Shown: positions 28,297 to 38,960, counted from the stretch's first letter. The stretch is 51,747 bases of DNA from an uncultured Chromatiaceae bacterium (GCA_945787735.1 CALZIQ010000009.1:1-51747); one strand, 5' to 3'. The notes: generated by a model from the sequence alone, not told the origin. A program made the numbers and translations.

Positions 28297-30792
28297 ATGA
28301 TTTTTGAACGCCTGAAAAACAGCCAACCCCATCCCGATCTGACCGAAGTGCCTGCACTTGGCATGCAAACGGAGCACCTGGCTGAGGATTTCCGCCGCCA
28401 TTTCAGTACCACCCTGGGGCGCGACAAGTTCTGCATGTCGACCCATTATCCTTATACCGCCCTGGCGCTGGTATTACGCGACCGCCTGATGGAACGCTGG
28501 AAGAACACCCGTTACGCCTATCAGGAAAAAGACACTCGCCGTGCCCATTACATGTCACTCGAATTTTTGATGGGCCGTGCCCTTGGCAATGCCATGCTCA
28601 ATCTTGGGGTCAATGATCAAGCCACGGCTGCACTCGAGCACTACGGCATTCAGTTGGAAGAAATCGCTGAAGCCGAACATGATGCCGGTTTAGGCAATGG
28701 TGGTCTGGGCCGTCTGGCCGCTTGTTTTCTCGACAGTTGCGCCACCCTGCAATTGCCGGTCATTGGTTATGGTATCCGCTATGAGTACGGCATGTTTCGC
28801 CAAGAGATTCAAAACGGCCATCAAGTAGAAGAGCCAGACCACTGGCTGCGCAACGGCAACCCTTGGGAACTGGAACGACCAGAGTTTACCCAGCGCGTTC
28901 ATTTTGGCGGCCGCACAGAACGCTATCGTGATGCCTTCGGCGTCACACGCACCCGTTGGGTCGATACCCAAGATGTACTCGCAGTACCCTATGATGTGCC
29001 CGTGCCGGGCTATCGCAATGGCACAGTTAACACCTTACGTCTGTGGAGTGCCGCAGCCACCGATGAATTTAATCTCGACGAATTCAATGCTGGCGATTAC
29101 ACCGAATCAGTGGGCAGCAAAAACGATGCCGAGCACATCACCATGGTGCTCTATCCCAACGACGCCAGCGAAAGTGGAAAAGAGCTGCGTCTGAAGCAGC
29201 AATACTTTCTAGCCGCCGCCAGCTTGCGTGATGTCTTCCGCCGTTGGATTCGTGACCACGGCAAAGATTTTTCCGTATTTGCAGACAAAAACTGTTTTCA
29301 GCTTAACGACACCCACCCCACAATTGCGATTGCCGAGTTGATGCGCCAACTGATGGATAACCAGTGCATGAGTTGGCAAGAAGCCTGGGATATAACCACC
29401 CGCACCATGGCGTACACCAACCATACCCTGTTGCCAGAGGCCCTGGAACGCTGGCCGGTGCGGGTGTTTGAACAACTGCTACCACGCCTGCTAGAAATCA
29501 TCTATGAAATAAACGCGCGTTTTCTCGGTGAAGTTGCACAGCGCTGGCCCGGCGATACCGACCGCCTGCGCAGAATGTCCATCATCGAAGAAGGGAATGA
29601 CCCGCAAGTGCGTATGGCCTACCTGGCCATCGTCGGCAGTTACTCTATTAACGGCGTAGCCGAGCTGCATTCACAGCTGTTACAGGAAGGCTTGTTCAAT
29701 GATTTTTATGAGCTCTGGCCGCATAAATTCAACAACAAGACCAACGGTGTCACCCAGCGACGCTGGCTGGCTTGGTGTAATCCAAAACAGAGTCAGTTGA
29801 TCAGCGACAACATTGGCGATGATTGGGTGACACATCTTCACCACCTGGCAAAACTCAAGCCCTATGCTGATAAGGCTGCGTTTCGCAAACAGTGGCGTGA
29901 AGTAAAACAGGCTAATAAACAGCGCCTGGCCGAAATGGTAAAAGTGGATTGCGGTGTTGAATTTACTACCAATGCAATGTTCGATGTGCAGGTCAAACGC
30001 ATCCATGAATATAAACGCCAGCTGTTGAATTTACTCCATGTGATTCATCTATACGACCGTATCAAACGCGGTGATATAGATAACTGGACACCGCGTTGCG
30101 TACTGATCGGCGGCAAGGCCGCGCCAGGTTATGCCATTGCCAAGCGCATTATCAAGCTGATCAATAACGTGGCCTTCATGATTAACCATGACCCAATGGC
30201 GCAAGACAAACTTAAGGTCGCATTTTTGCCCAACTATCGTGTCACCGCGATGGAATTAATTTGCCCCGGCACTGACCTGTCGGAACAGATTTCCACTGCC
30301 GGTAAAGAAGCCTCAGGCACCGGTAATATGAAATTTATGATGAATGGCGCCATCACTATTGGCACGCTTGACGGTGCCAATATCGAAATTCGCGAAGAGG
30401 TTGGCGACGACAGCTTCTTCCTCTTCGGTCTTAATGCACAAGAAGTGACGGAAACACGTCCACACTACAACCCGGACGCCATTATCGCTGCCGATGAGGA
30501 TCTCGGTCGTGTGATGAAGCTGTTGGACTGTGGCCATTTCAACCAATTCGAACCCGGTTTGTTTGACGATATTATCAACTCGATCCGCAACCCGCATGAC
30601 CCATGGCTCGTCGCGGCAGACTTCCGCAGCTTCATCGATGCCCAGCAACGTGTCGCAGAAGCGTACCAAGACCAAGAGCGATGGACCCGCATGAGCATTC
30701 TCAATGCAGCCTGCAGTGGAAAATTCTCCACCGACCGTACCATGCAGGAATATAACGAAGATATATGGGGATTGGAGCCTGTAGCGCCTTAA
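28297..30792 (+). CDS. glgP: Glycogen/starch/alpha-glucan phosphorylase
   Basis: HYMSLEFLMGRALGNAMLNLG, NGGLGRLAACFLDS, and PLP-site region KEASGTGNMKFMMNGAITIGTLDGANIEI. Confidence 0.97.
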   Translation: MIFERLKNSQPHPDLTEVPALGMQTEHLAEDFRRHFSTTLGRDKFCMSTHYPYTALALVLRDRLMERWKNTRYAYQEKDTRRAHYMSLEFLMGRALGNAMLNLGVNDQATAALEHYGIQLEEIAEAEHDAGLGNGGLGRLAACFLDSCATLQLPVIGYGIRYEYGMFRQEIQNGHQVEEPDHWLRNGNPWELERPEFTQRVHFGGRTERYRDAFGVTRTRWVDTQDVLAVPYDVPVPGYRNGTVNTLRLWSAAATDEFNLDEFNAGDYTESVGSKNDAEHITMVLYPNDASESGKELRLKQQYFLAAASLRDVFRRWIRDHGKDFSVFADKNCFQLNDTHPTIAIAELMRQLMDNQCMSWQEAWDITTRTMAYTNHTLLPEALERWPVRVFEQLLPRLLEIIYEINARFLGEVAQRWPGDTDRLRRMSIIEEGNDPQVRMAYLAIVGSYSINGVAELHSQLLQEGLFNDFYELWPHKFNNKTNGVTQRRWLAWCNPKQSQLISDNIGDDWVTHLHHLAKLKPYADKAAFRKQWREVKQANKQRLAEMVKVDCGVEFTTNAMFDVQVKRIHEYKRQLLNLLHVIHLYDRIKRGDIDNWTPRCVLIGGKAAPGYAIAKRIIKLINNVAFMINHDPMAQDKLKVAFLPNYRVTAMELICPGTDLSEQISTAGKEASGTGNMKFMMNGAITIGTLDGANIEIREEVGDDSFFLFGLNAQEVTETRPHYNPDAIIAADEDLGRVMKLLDCGHFNQFEPGLFDDIINSIRNPHDPWLVAADFRSFIDAQQRVAEAYQDQERWTRMSILNAACSGKFSTDRTMQEYNEDIWGLEPVAP

Positions 30793-30815
30793 CTAGTCGC
30801 ATGAACAGCTGAGGA

Positions 30816-30878
30816 GGGTGCGCAATGCGCACCCTACGTCCTTGGTGTTGGATATCTCAATGGGACGCATTGCGCCCC
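30816..30878. repeat. REP-like palindrome pair
   Basis: GGGTGCGCAATGCGCACCC (30816-30834) and related GGGACGCATTGCGCCCC (30862-30878) in the glgP/hydrolase intergenic region. A similar unit lies at 43441-43459. Confidence 0.6.
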
Positions 30879-30897
30879 TAATTAGGTCGTTGCGGGA

Positions 30898-32052
30898 CTA
30901 AACCAATTCCCAAACATTGTTGAAGTTGGCATGCCGTAACCGTTGCCGAGTATTACTGTCTTCATGTGCAATGCCGTCGATACTGTAGCGGATGTCACTG
31001 TTAACCGGCCCCCAGAGGTGGTAGCTGTGTTCGACCAGGCCGCTGACCAGGAGTGAACAGTCCACTTGATGTGCTTTGCGGTGTAGTTGTGCGGGGCGGG
31101 CGGCGCCTTCGTGGCCGAGTCGGTCGGGATGGCCTTTGCTGTAGTCTGAGACGTACATCGCCAGATCACCTTTGTTGTGATAGATGGTGATGCTGCGGGT
31201 GAGTTCGTGTAAATCCGACATCGCCTTGTCCTTATCAAGTACGTCGTCATCTACATCCGGGGCGCAGAGAAAGATGTGGGAAAACAGGCGGGGCAAATTT
31301 TTACCGTTGGAGAAGTCCCGCATGCGTGCCAGTGTGTTTTGAAGTACGTAACTGCCCATGGAGTGACACAAGAGATGCAGTTCTTGATCACATAGTGGGT
31401 TGTCTGTTTTGGCGTAATCGGTTTTGAGTTCAGTGAGAAAATCGCGCAACTTTAATAAGCCACGGCCAAAGGCGTAACCTGAGCCCTTCGCTTCTGTGCG
31501 ATCGGATTTATATGAGACGAAGGGTAATGCCTTGCCATCCGAGGGCCAAGTGAATAGTACCACCAAAATCTCTCTACCGTCGTTGAAAGCGCTGCGGTTG
31601 AGCATGAGTTGCAGTGCCAGGGCTGCGCCAACGGCTTGATGCCAGTCTACGTTGAAGCCGTGGATGTAGATCAGTACATCTGATTGATTCAGCATGGCCT
31701 TGCGCAAATCATCGAACATGGAGTCTGAGCCGAACTTGGCATTGGGCTGGTGAGTGTCGGAGATGCTTCGATTGATTTTTTCACGATAGGCTTTGATGGT
31801 GCAGGCGTCACGACTGCACTTGGCTAAGTAGTCGGCTAGCTTTTCCCCGTCGCCGGCGTCACTTTGATTGGCCTTTTTGCGTTTTAGATGTGTATTGATT
31901 GTGTTTGAGTCGGCTTGCAGACTCACCTGGCCAAAACGCAGATTTTCCATGCCATCGCTACTGAACTCGGTGCCATATTCGTCGGGCTTCCAGCGGTTCG
32001 TACCTTGATGGCGGCGGTTGGTGGCATAAAACATTTTCAATCTCATCTGCAA
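30898..32052 (-). CDS. Alpha/beta hydrolase, DUF900-like
   Basis: MFYATNRRHQGTNRWKPDEYGTEFSSDGMENLRFGQVSL, VLIYIHGFNVDWHQAVG, LHLLCHSMGSYVLQNTL (GxSxG-type). Confidence 0.85.
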   Translation of the reverse strand: MQMRLKMFYATNRRHQGTNRWKPDEYGTEFSSDGMENLRFGQVSLQADSNTINTHLKRKKANQSDAGDGEKLADYLAKCSRDACTIKAYREKINRSISDTHQPNAKFGSDSMFDDLRKAMLNQSDVLIYIHGFNVDWHQAVGAALALQLMLNRSAFNDGREILVVLFTWPSDGKALPFVSYKSDRTEAKGSGYAFGRGLLKLRDFLTELKTDYAKTDNPLCDQELHLLCHSMGSYVLQNTLARMRDFSNGKNLPRLFSHIFLCAPDVDDDVLDKDKAMSDLHELTRSITIYHNKGDLAMYVSDYSKGHPDRLGHEGAARPAQLHRKAHQVDCSLLVSGLVEHSYHLWGPVNSDIRYSIDGIAHEDSNTRQRLRHANFNNVWELV

Positions 32053-32228
32053 CTCTCCCTGTTTATTTTTCCGCTTTAATACAAGTTGTATGAATCATCT
32101 CTATTGATTCAGCGGTGCTTTATTATCTGGATGTCCAGTATCGAATATACTTGTTAACTTGAGTGAAACTGTCAACATTCTTTTTCAGATCCATGCCTGA
32201 TTTAATTTCCAGATTTCGCTATTTTGAA

Positions 32229-33680
32229 TTAGCTGGCCATTGGCAGCTGTTTCGAGAGGTTTAACGCCCGTTTGCGGGTGGTGTTAAGGTCGAGTATGGG
32301 CAGGGGATAGTCTTTGCCGATGTGCACATGGCTGCTGAATTGTATTTCGTCGGGGGTGAGCCAAGGGGTGTGTAGCCAGCGGGTGGGTAACTTGGCGAGC
32401 TCGGGCACCCAGTGACTTAAATAGAGCGCGTTAGGATCAAATTTTTCACTCTGTCGTATGGGATTGAAGATTCTAAAATAGGGTGCGGCGTCCAAACCGC
32501 AACCGGCGACCCATTGCCAGTTGAAACTATTACTGGCCAAGTCCGCATCCACCAGAGTATCCCAAAACCAGCGTGCCCCCTGCTGCCAGGAGATGAGCCC
32601 GTTCTTGGTCAAAAACGAGGCAACGACCATGCGCACGCGATTGTGCATCCAGCCGGTCTGCCAGAGCTGGCGCATGCCGGCGTCAATGATGGGGAAGCCC
32701 GTTTTGCCTTGTTGCCAGGCGCTGAATAAGCATTCGTCATGTTGCCAGGGAAAGTGTTCAAAACGTTTATTGAGTACTTGATCTGTGATGTAGGGAAAAT
32801 GGTAGAGGCTGTGGTTGGCGAATTCACGCCATCCCAGTTCCTGGATAAACGTTTCTGCGCCGCGGCTGCTGTTGGCAGCTGTGTGATCGATAAAAGTATT
32901 TAGAACGGCGGCGGCCACCTGGCGTGGACTGATTTCACCAAAGGCAAGATGGGGCGAGAGACGGGAGGTGCCCGATTTGCCGGGAGTGTCGCGCCCGCTG
33001 TCATAGGTCTCGAGTGCGGTGTCGCAAAACTCATGCAAGGTTTCAAAGGCGCTGGCTTCACCCGGCTGCCAAGATTGTCTCAGGCCATGGTCCCAGGGGA
33101 TGTCCGGCAATAAGCCAAGTGTTTCGATATTTTCAGATGCCAGTGTCAGCGGCGACAATCTTGAGGGGGTAGGCAGAGGCGGTTCACCCAGGCCTAACTG
33201 TTGGCAGGTATGCCAGAAACGGCTGAAGACACGATAGGGTTTTTGTTCTTTTGTGAGTACAGTGCCGGGTTTGTATAGCAGTGCACCGTCGAATTCATGC
33301 ACGCGGATACCCTGTTGTTCGAGCGTTTGTTTGATCTGCCGGTCGCGCTTGAGCAGCTGCGGTTCGTAAAGTCGGTTCCAGAAGATCTCGGAGGCCCCGC
33401 TTTCCGTGATCAGTTTTTGCAATGCATCCAAGCTAGGTCCAAAACGAATTAGCAACTGGCTATTTCGTTTTTTTAACGCATGGTCCAGCGCCTTCAGGCT
33501 GTGGTGACGCCACCAGTTGCTTGCCGCGCCGGGCGCCCAGGGGGCAGCTTCTTCTGGGGCGTGAATGTATGCGGGGATAACTGCATCTGAACCTTGTGTA
33601 GCATGGTAGAGAGCTGGGTTATCCGTTAGGCGCAGGTCTTGACGCATCCAAACAATACGAGTCTTCATTTTATTTCTCAT
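32229..33680 (-). CDS. phrB: Deoxyribodipyrimidine photolyase
   Basis: IVWMRQDLRLTDNPAL, SPHLAFGEISPRQV, FIQELGWREFANHSLYHFP, PIIDAGMRQLWQTGWMHNRVRMVVASFLTK. ATGA overlap with the upstream regulator gene. Confidence 0.96.
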   Translation of the reverse strand: MRNKMKTRIVWMRQDLRLTDNPALYHATQGSDAVIPAYIHAPEEAAPWAPGAASNWWRHHSLKALDHALKKRNSQLLIRFGPSLDALQKLITESGASEIFWNRLYEPQLLKRDRQIKQTLEQQGIRVHEFDGALLYKPGTVLTKEQKPYRVFSRFWHTCQQLGLGEPPLPTPSRLSPLTLASENIETLGLLPDIPWDHGLRQSWQPGEASAFETLHEFCDTALETYDSGRDTPGKSGTSRLSPHLAFGEISPRQVAAAVLNTFIDHTAANSSRGAETFIQELGWREFANHSLYHFPYITDQVLNKRFEHFPWQHDECLFSAWQQGKTGFPIIDAGMRQLWQTGWMHNRVRMVVASFLTKNGLISWQQGARWFWDTLVDADLASNSFNWQWVAGCGLDAAPYFRIFNPIRQSEKFDPNALYLSHWVPELAKLPTRWLHTPWLTPDEIQFSSHVHIGKDYPLPILDLNTTRKRALNLSKQLPMAS

Positions 33681-34594
33681 GATGGAAAAGAAGCGGGGCT
33701 GATTTCCGTTTCAATTCGTTTTAGTGCGTGGGGGATATCAACGCCGAGAGGAATGGCACCGGCAGAAATAATTGCACTGTTAAACTGCAGTGCGGTTTGG
33801 CCGCCAATGAAAATTGGGATATCCACGGCATTTACCAAGGCAGGCAGTTGCTCGCTGAGCACCTTGTCTGCGGGTTTGATAGAGCCTGAGAGCAAAACAC
33901 CTTTGGCCCCGGTGTGCAGCGCAGGTTGCTGGATCTCGCTCAGGGGCGTGTTGGCCCCAAGCAGGATGATGCGATAGCCACGCGCCATGACTGATAAGCT
34001 GGCCAGAAGGATGCCAGTTTCGTGATGCTCTCCGGGTAGGCAGGCGGCGATGAGTAGTGGGCCCTTAGCTCGGCTGGCCTCGTGGTGAAAGCGAGCCCCC
34101 AGCTTGTTACGCATGTAGGCACCGAAGAAATGTTCTTCGGCGACGCTGCCTTCGCTGGCTGCCCAGCGATCTCCCAGTGTTTTTAGTAAAGGTAAAACCA
34201 GCCAGCTGGTCACCATATCGATGGGGTGAAGAGAAAGCGCTTCGTTATAGGTAGCGTCAATGCCTAGGTCATCAAAACGAACAATCGCATTCAGCATCCG
34301 TTGCTGATAGCTCAACCAAGGGCTTTGTGCCGGTGATTCGGGTTCTCGTTGATCAATGTAGGGCTTGACCTGGCTGATGGCGATACCCTTGTTCAAAACC
34401 TCTACAACCCGATTGATGAGATCTATGTCGCCCTGGGTATAAAGACGATGGCCCTTTTCAGTGCGCAAAGGCTTAATCAGGCCATAGCGCCTTTCCCAAG
34501 CGCGCAACGTAATCGGGTTGACCCCGGTCAGATTGGAGACGGTCCTTATCGGGTAGAGGCCAGACTCCTTCTCTTGTGGCGCAGTCTCAATCAT
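33677..34594 (-). CDS. MerR-family regulator with C-terminal cobalamin-binding domain (CarH/LitR type)
   Basis: MerR HTH (YPIRTVSNLTGVNPITLRAWERRYGLIKPLRTEKGHRLYTQGDIDLI); Wx9EH (RWAASEGSVAEEHF); ExHxxG (PGEHHETG); GANTPL, SGSIKPA and IGG of the B12 fold. Confidence 0.9.
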   Translation of the reverse strand: MIETAPQEKESGLYPIRTVSNLTGVNPITLRAWERRYGLIKPLRTEKGHRLYTQGDIDLINRVVEVLNKGIAISQVKPYIDQREPESPAQSPWLSYQQRMLNAIVRFDDLGIDATYNEALSLHPIDMVTSWLVLPLLKTLGDRWAASEGSVAEEHFFGAYMRNKLGARFHHEASRAKGPLLIAACLPGEHHETGILLASLSVMARGYRIILLGANTPLSEIQQPALHTGAKGVLLSGSIKPADKVLSEQLPALVNAVDIPIFIGGQTALQFNSAIISAGAIPLGVDIPHALKRIETEISPASFPS

Positions 34595-34680
34595 GATTGT
34601 TCTCCATAATTCTAATTGCACAAAAATTGTATAGTTGAAATTTTGAAAAATTAGTCAATAATCATTATTAATTAGTTTGA

Positions 34681-34697
34681 TGTATATTGTTTGTATA
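34681..34697. promoter_or_regulatory. Candidate operator: TGTATA direct repeat with 11-bp period
   Basis: TGTATA-TTGTT-TGTATA (reverse complement TATACA-n5-TATACA) just upstream of the GPX gene. A third TGTATA lies at 34628-34633 near the regulator start. Confidence 0.5.
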
Positions 34698-34725
34698 AGT
34701 TCATTCTAGCAGGAGGTAAAGAAAA

Positions 34726-35283
34726 ATGAAGCAGGTTATTAAGACAATTTGGGTGCTGTCAGCATTCTTATTCCTAGTGCTACCGGCACAGGCGGCAGAC
34801 CATGCCTGTTCTGAAATTCTTAATTTCGAACGTAAGCCGCTGGCCGATGAGGGCAGAATTAACTTGTGTGAGCAATATCAGGGCAAGGTCATCGTGGTGG
34901 TCAATACCGCGAGCAAGTGTGGTTTTACCTATCAGTATGAAGGGCTGGAAGAGTTATACAGTCGTTACAAAGATGAGGGTTTAGTGGTGTTAGGTTTTCC
35001 ATCCAACGACTTTGCCAACCAAGAGCCGGGTGACGACAAGCAGATCGAGACGTTCTGCCGCTTGACCTATGGGGTCAAGTTTCCCATGTTTGCCAAGACA
35101 CATGTGGCGCGCGGCACGCAAGACCCACTGTATAGGGCGCTGGCCAGGGCATCAGGCGTGTATCCAGCTTGGAATTTTCACAAGTACCTGATCGATCGCC
35201 AGGGGCGTTTAGTCTCAAACTACCCGAGCCGTTCTGAACCGTTAGGTGGCGAATTGGAAACAGCGGTTAAGGAGTTGTTGTAA
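34726..35283 (+). CDS. Secreted glutathione peroxidase family protein
   Basis: Signal peptide MKQVIKTIWVLSAFLFLVLPAQAADH; VVNTASKCGFTYQYEGLEELY and LGFPSNDFANQEPG motifs; WNFHKYLIDRQG. RBS AGGAGG. Confidence 0.92.
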   Translation: MKQVIKTIWVLSAFLFLVLPAQAADHACSEILNFERKPLADEGRINLCEQYQGKVIVVVNTASKCGFTYQYEGLEELYSRYKDEGLVVLGFPSNDFANQEPGDDKQIETFCRLTYGVKFPMFAKTHVARGTQDPLYRALARASGVYPAWNFHKYLIDRQGRLVSNYPSRSEPLGGELETAVKELL

Positions 35284-35594
35284 AGTGAGGTGATCTAGCT
35301 GGGTGTGAGCACCTGCCTTTTGGCCTTGGCGGACCATCGAGGTTACGGCAAGGTGCTCTATACCGCGGTGAGCATTTTCTAGGCCTCGCGTAAGTGAGAA
35401 TAATCAAGCGTAGATCGCATGAATTGAACTCAATCGTATCGGTCGTGTTATCTGGTCATGACTATCAAGGGTTGCTGAAATTCGATCTCAAACAGATTTG
35501 CAAATCAGTTCTCTGCCTGTCAGGACTTATTCGAGCCCTAACCGCAAAAACCGGGGCTGCGCAATGCGATCTGAAAATTTTTTTCACCTTAGCC

Positions 35595-35622
35595 CTTGAA
35601 ACCGGGCAAAGCGTCCCAATCT
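35595..35622 (+). promoter_or_regulatory. Sigma32-type heat-shock promoter for groESL
   Basis: CTTGAAA (35595-35601), 13-nt spacer, CCCAATCT (35615-35622), against consensus CTTGAAA-n-CCCCATNT. Confidence 0.8.
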
Positions 35623-35633
35623 CTCAGCCCGAC

Positions 35634-35658
35634 GCCCTCCTTTAGAGAGGGCTGGTTT
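35634..35658 (+). other. Terminator-like hairpin in groESL leader
   Basis: GCCCTC (35634-35639), loop CTTTAGA, GAGGGC (35647-35652), then TGGTTTTTT. Lies downstream of the sigma32 elements and upstream of groES. Confidence 0.6.
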
Positions 35659-35712
35659 TTTGAATTTTTCATTTAAACAATAACTTATGTGTTTCTTCAG
35701 GAGGAACGTACT

Positions 35713-36000
35713 GTGAATATTCGTCCTTTGCATGATCGCGTTGTGGTTAAGCGCTTGGATAGCGAAGAGAAAACTGCTGGTGGCATCGTGCTGCCCGGTT
35801 CAGCTCAGGAAAAGCCCATGATGGGCGAGATTGTAGCCGCGGGTGCGGGTCGTGTGCTGGATAACGGCGACAAGGCTGCTCTCGAAGTCAAGGTTGGCAA
35901 CAAGGTACTATTCGGCAAGTTTGCCGGTACCGAGGTCAAGATCGACGGTGACGACCTGTTGGTCATGCGCGAAGAAGACATCTTCGCGATTGTTGAATAA
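35713..36000 (+). CDS. groES: Co-chaperonin GroES
   Basis: GTG start; [35 protein letters not shown]...[18 protein letters not shown]. Confidence 0.97.
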   Translation: MNIRPLHDRVVVKRLDSEEKTAGGIVLPGSAQEKPMMGEIVAAGAGRVLDNGDKAALEVKVGNKVLFGKFAGTEVKIDGDDLLVMREEDIFAIVE

Positions 36001-36030
36001 GAATTTCTGGAATTATTTAAGAGGATATAA

Positions 36031-37677
<1,647 letters not shown>

Positions 37678-37704
37678 TCATCAGCCCATTCGCTGTGCTA
37701 AAAA

Positions 37705-37732
37705 GCCCCGCCCTTACCGGCGGGGCTTTTTT
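37705..37732 (+). terminator. Rho-independent terminator after groEL
   Basis: GCCCCGCC / GGCGGGGC with loop CTTACC and TTTTTT. Confidence 0.92.
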
Positions 37733-37768
37733 GTTTTGAACTATGCTAAAGCTTAACAGGAGGGGAGT

Positions 37769-38503
37769 ATGAACTCAGGCGAGGCCGGGCTGGTTATCAT
37801 TGGCGATGAACTGCTATGTGGCAGTCGTCGCGACAGGCATCTTGAACATGTGCTTGAAACCCTGCTGCCAATCCATTGGCGGCTGGCGTGGGTCAAAATG
37901 CTGCCTGATGACGAGTCGCTGTTATGTGACCAGTTGGCTCAAAGCATCAACGCTGACTTGCCTGTATTCTGTTTTGGCGGCATCGGTGCTACGCCTGACG
38001 ATGTCACCCGACAGAGTGCCGCCCGTGCTGCCGGGGTGCCATTGGTGACGCATGCGCAGGCGGTTGCCGAAATCGAGGCCCAGTTTGGTGAAGCGGCGTA
38101 TCCCAAACGTATTCGTATGGCCGACTTGCCCGATGGTTGCCAGCTGATTCCCAACCCAGTCAACCGGGTGCCGGGTTTTACGTTTAATTACCATCACTTC
38201 CTGCCGGGCTTTCCTGAGATGGCCTGGCCCATGCTCGACTGGGTATTAAAGCAACATTACCAGCTTGCACTAGCACCTCTGCAGGAGCGTTCTCTCAAGG
38301 TGTTTGATGTGGGTGAGAGTGAATTGATTGATCTGATGGAGGCGCTGATTGCTCGGCACCCGGACGTCAAGTTGTTCAGCTTGCCTCATCTTGGCCAGCA
38401 TCGTCATATTGAACTGGGCTTTCGTGGTCGCGTCGGTGTCGAGCAGGCCTTTGCTGAGCTGAGCGCACTGTTACAGCAAGCGGGTATCACAATTAAATTG
38501 TAA
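37769..38503 (+). CDS. Molybdopterin-binding-fold protein (CinA/MoaB-like)
   Basis: GLVIIGDELLCGSRRDRHLEHVLETL, FCFGGIGATPDDVTRQSAARA, NPVNRVPGFTF. Confidence 0.88.
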   Translation: MNSGEAGLVIIGDELLCGSRRDRHLEHVLETLLPIHWRLAWVKMLPDDESLLCDQLAQSINADLPVFCFGGIGATPDDVTRQSAARAAGVPLVTHAQAVAEIEAQFGEAAYPKRIRMADLPDGCQLIPNPVNRVPGFTFNYHHFLPGFPEMAWPMLDWVLKQHYQLALAPLQERSLKVFDVGESELIDLMEALIARHPDVKLFSLPHLGQHRHIELGFRGRVGVEQAFAELSALLQQAGITIKL

Positions 38504-38702
38504 TGAAGCGGCGTTGTTCCACGCCATTTTTAACGGCTGGCTATCCATACTCAATCAATCTAAAAAAGTGATTGTGTAATTTTCATTTCTGACTTATAAA
38601 GTGCCCGGAAATTAAAGCTGGGATCATTCTGGGCGATACAGAATGTGACGTGTTAGGAAGTATATGTTTTTTGTCTCGCAATAGTAAATGCAGGAGCGAA
38701 GT

Positions 38703-38912
38703 ATGCGTGATGATGACGATGATGATTTAGTTGCGGATGACAATGATGCGTCAGGCGATGACGAAGAAGTCCTAGAGCCTGTTAACGAGGCTACTAAAAC
38801 TAAAAACAAGTATGAAGCGCGGCGTAAGCTTGAACGTATGAGAGAACGAAAGGAGCTGCTCAAGCAATTGGGTGACGACTGGACAGGCGACATGTTGGGC
38901 GACGAGTTTTAA
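38703..38912 (+). CDS. PA3496-family small acidic protein
   Basis: MRDDDDDDLVADD...KTKNKYEARRKLERMRERKELLKQLGDDWTGDMLGDEF. Confidence 0.75.
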   Translation: MRDDDDDDLVADDNDASGDDEEVLEPVNEATKTKNKYEARRKLERMRERKELLKQLGDDWTGDMLGDEF

Positions 38913-38960
38913 GGTGCATTTTATTCCAGCCATTGCCGGATGGTTGGAATAAAATGCACC
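38913..38960. repeat. Long inverted repeat at convergent gene junction
   Basis: Left arm GGTGCATTTTATTCCAGCCAT (38913-38933), loop TGCCGG, right arm ATGGTTGGAATAAAATGCACC (38940-38960). 20 of 21 Watson-Crick pairs plus one G.U. Overlaps the 3' end of the minus-strand HAD gene. Confidence 0.9.
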
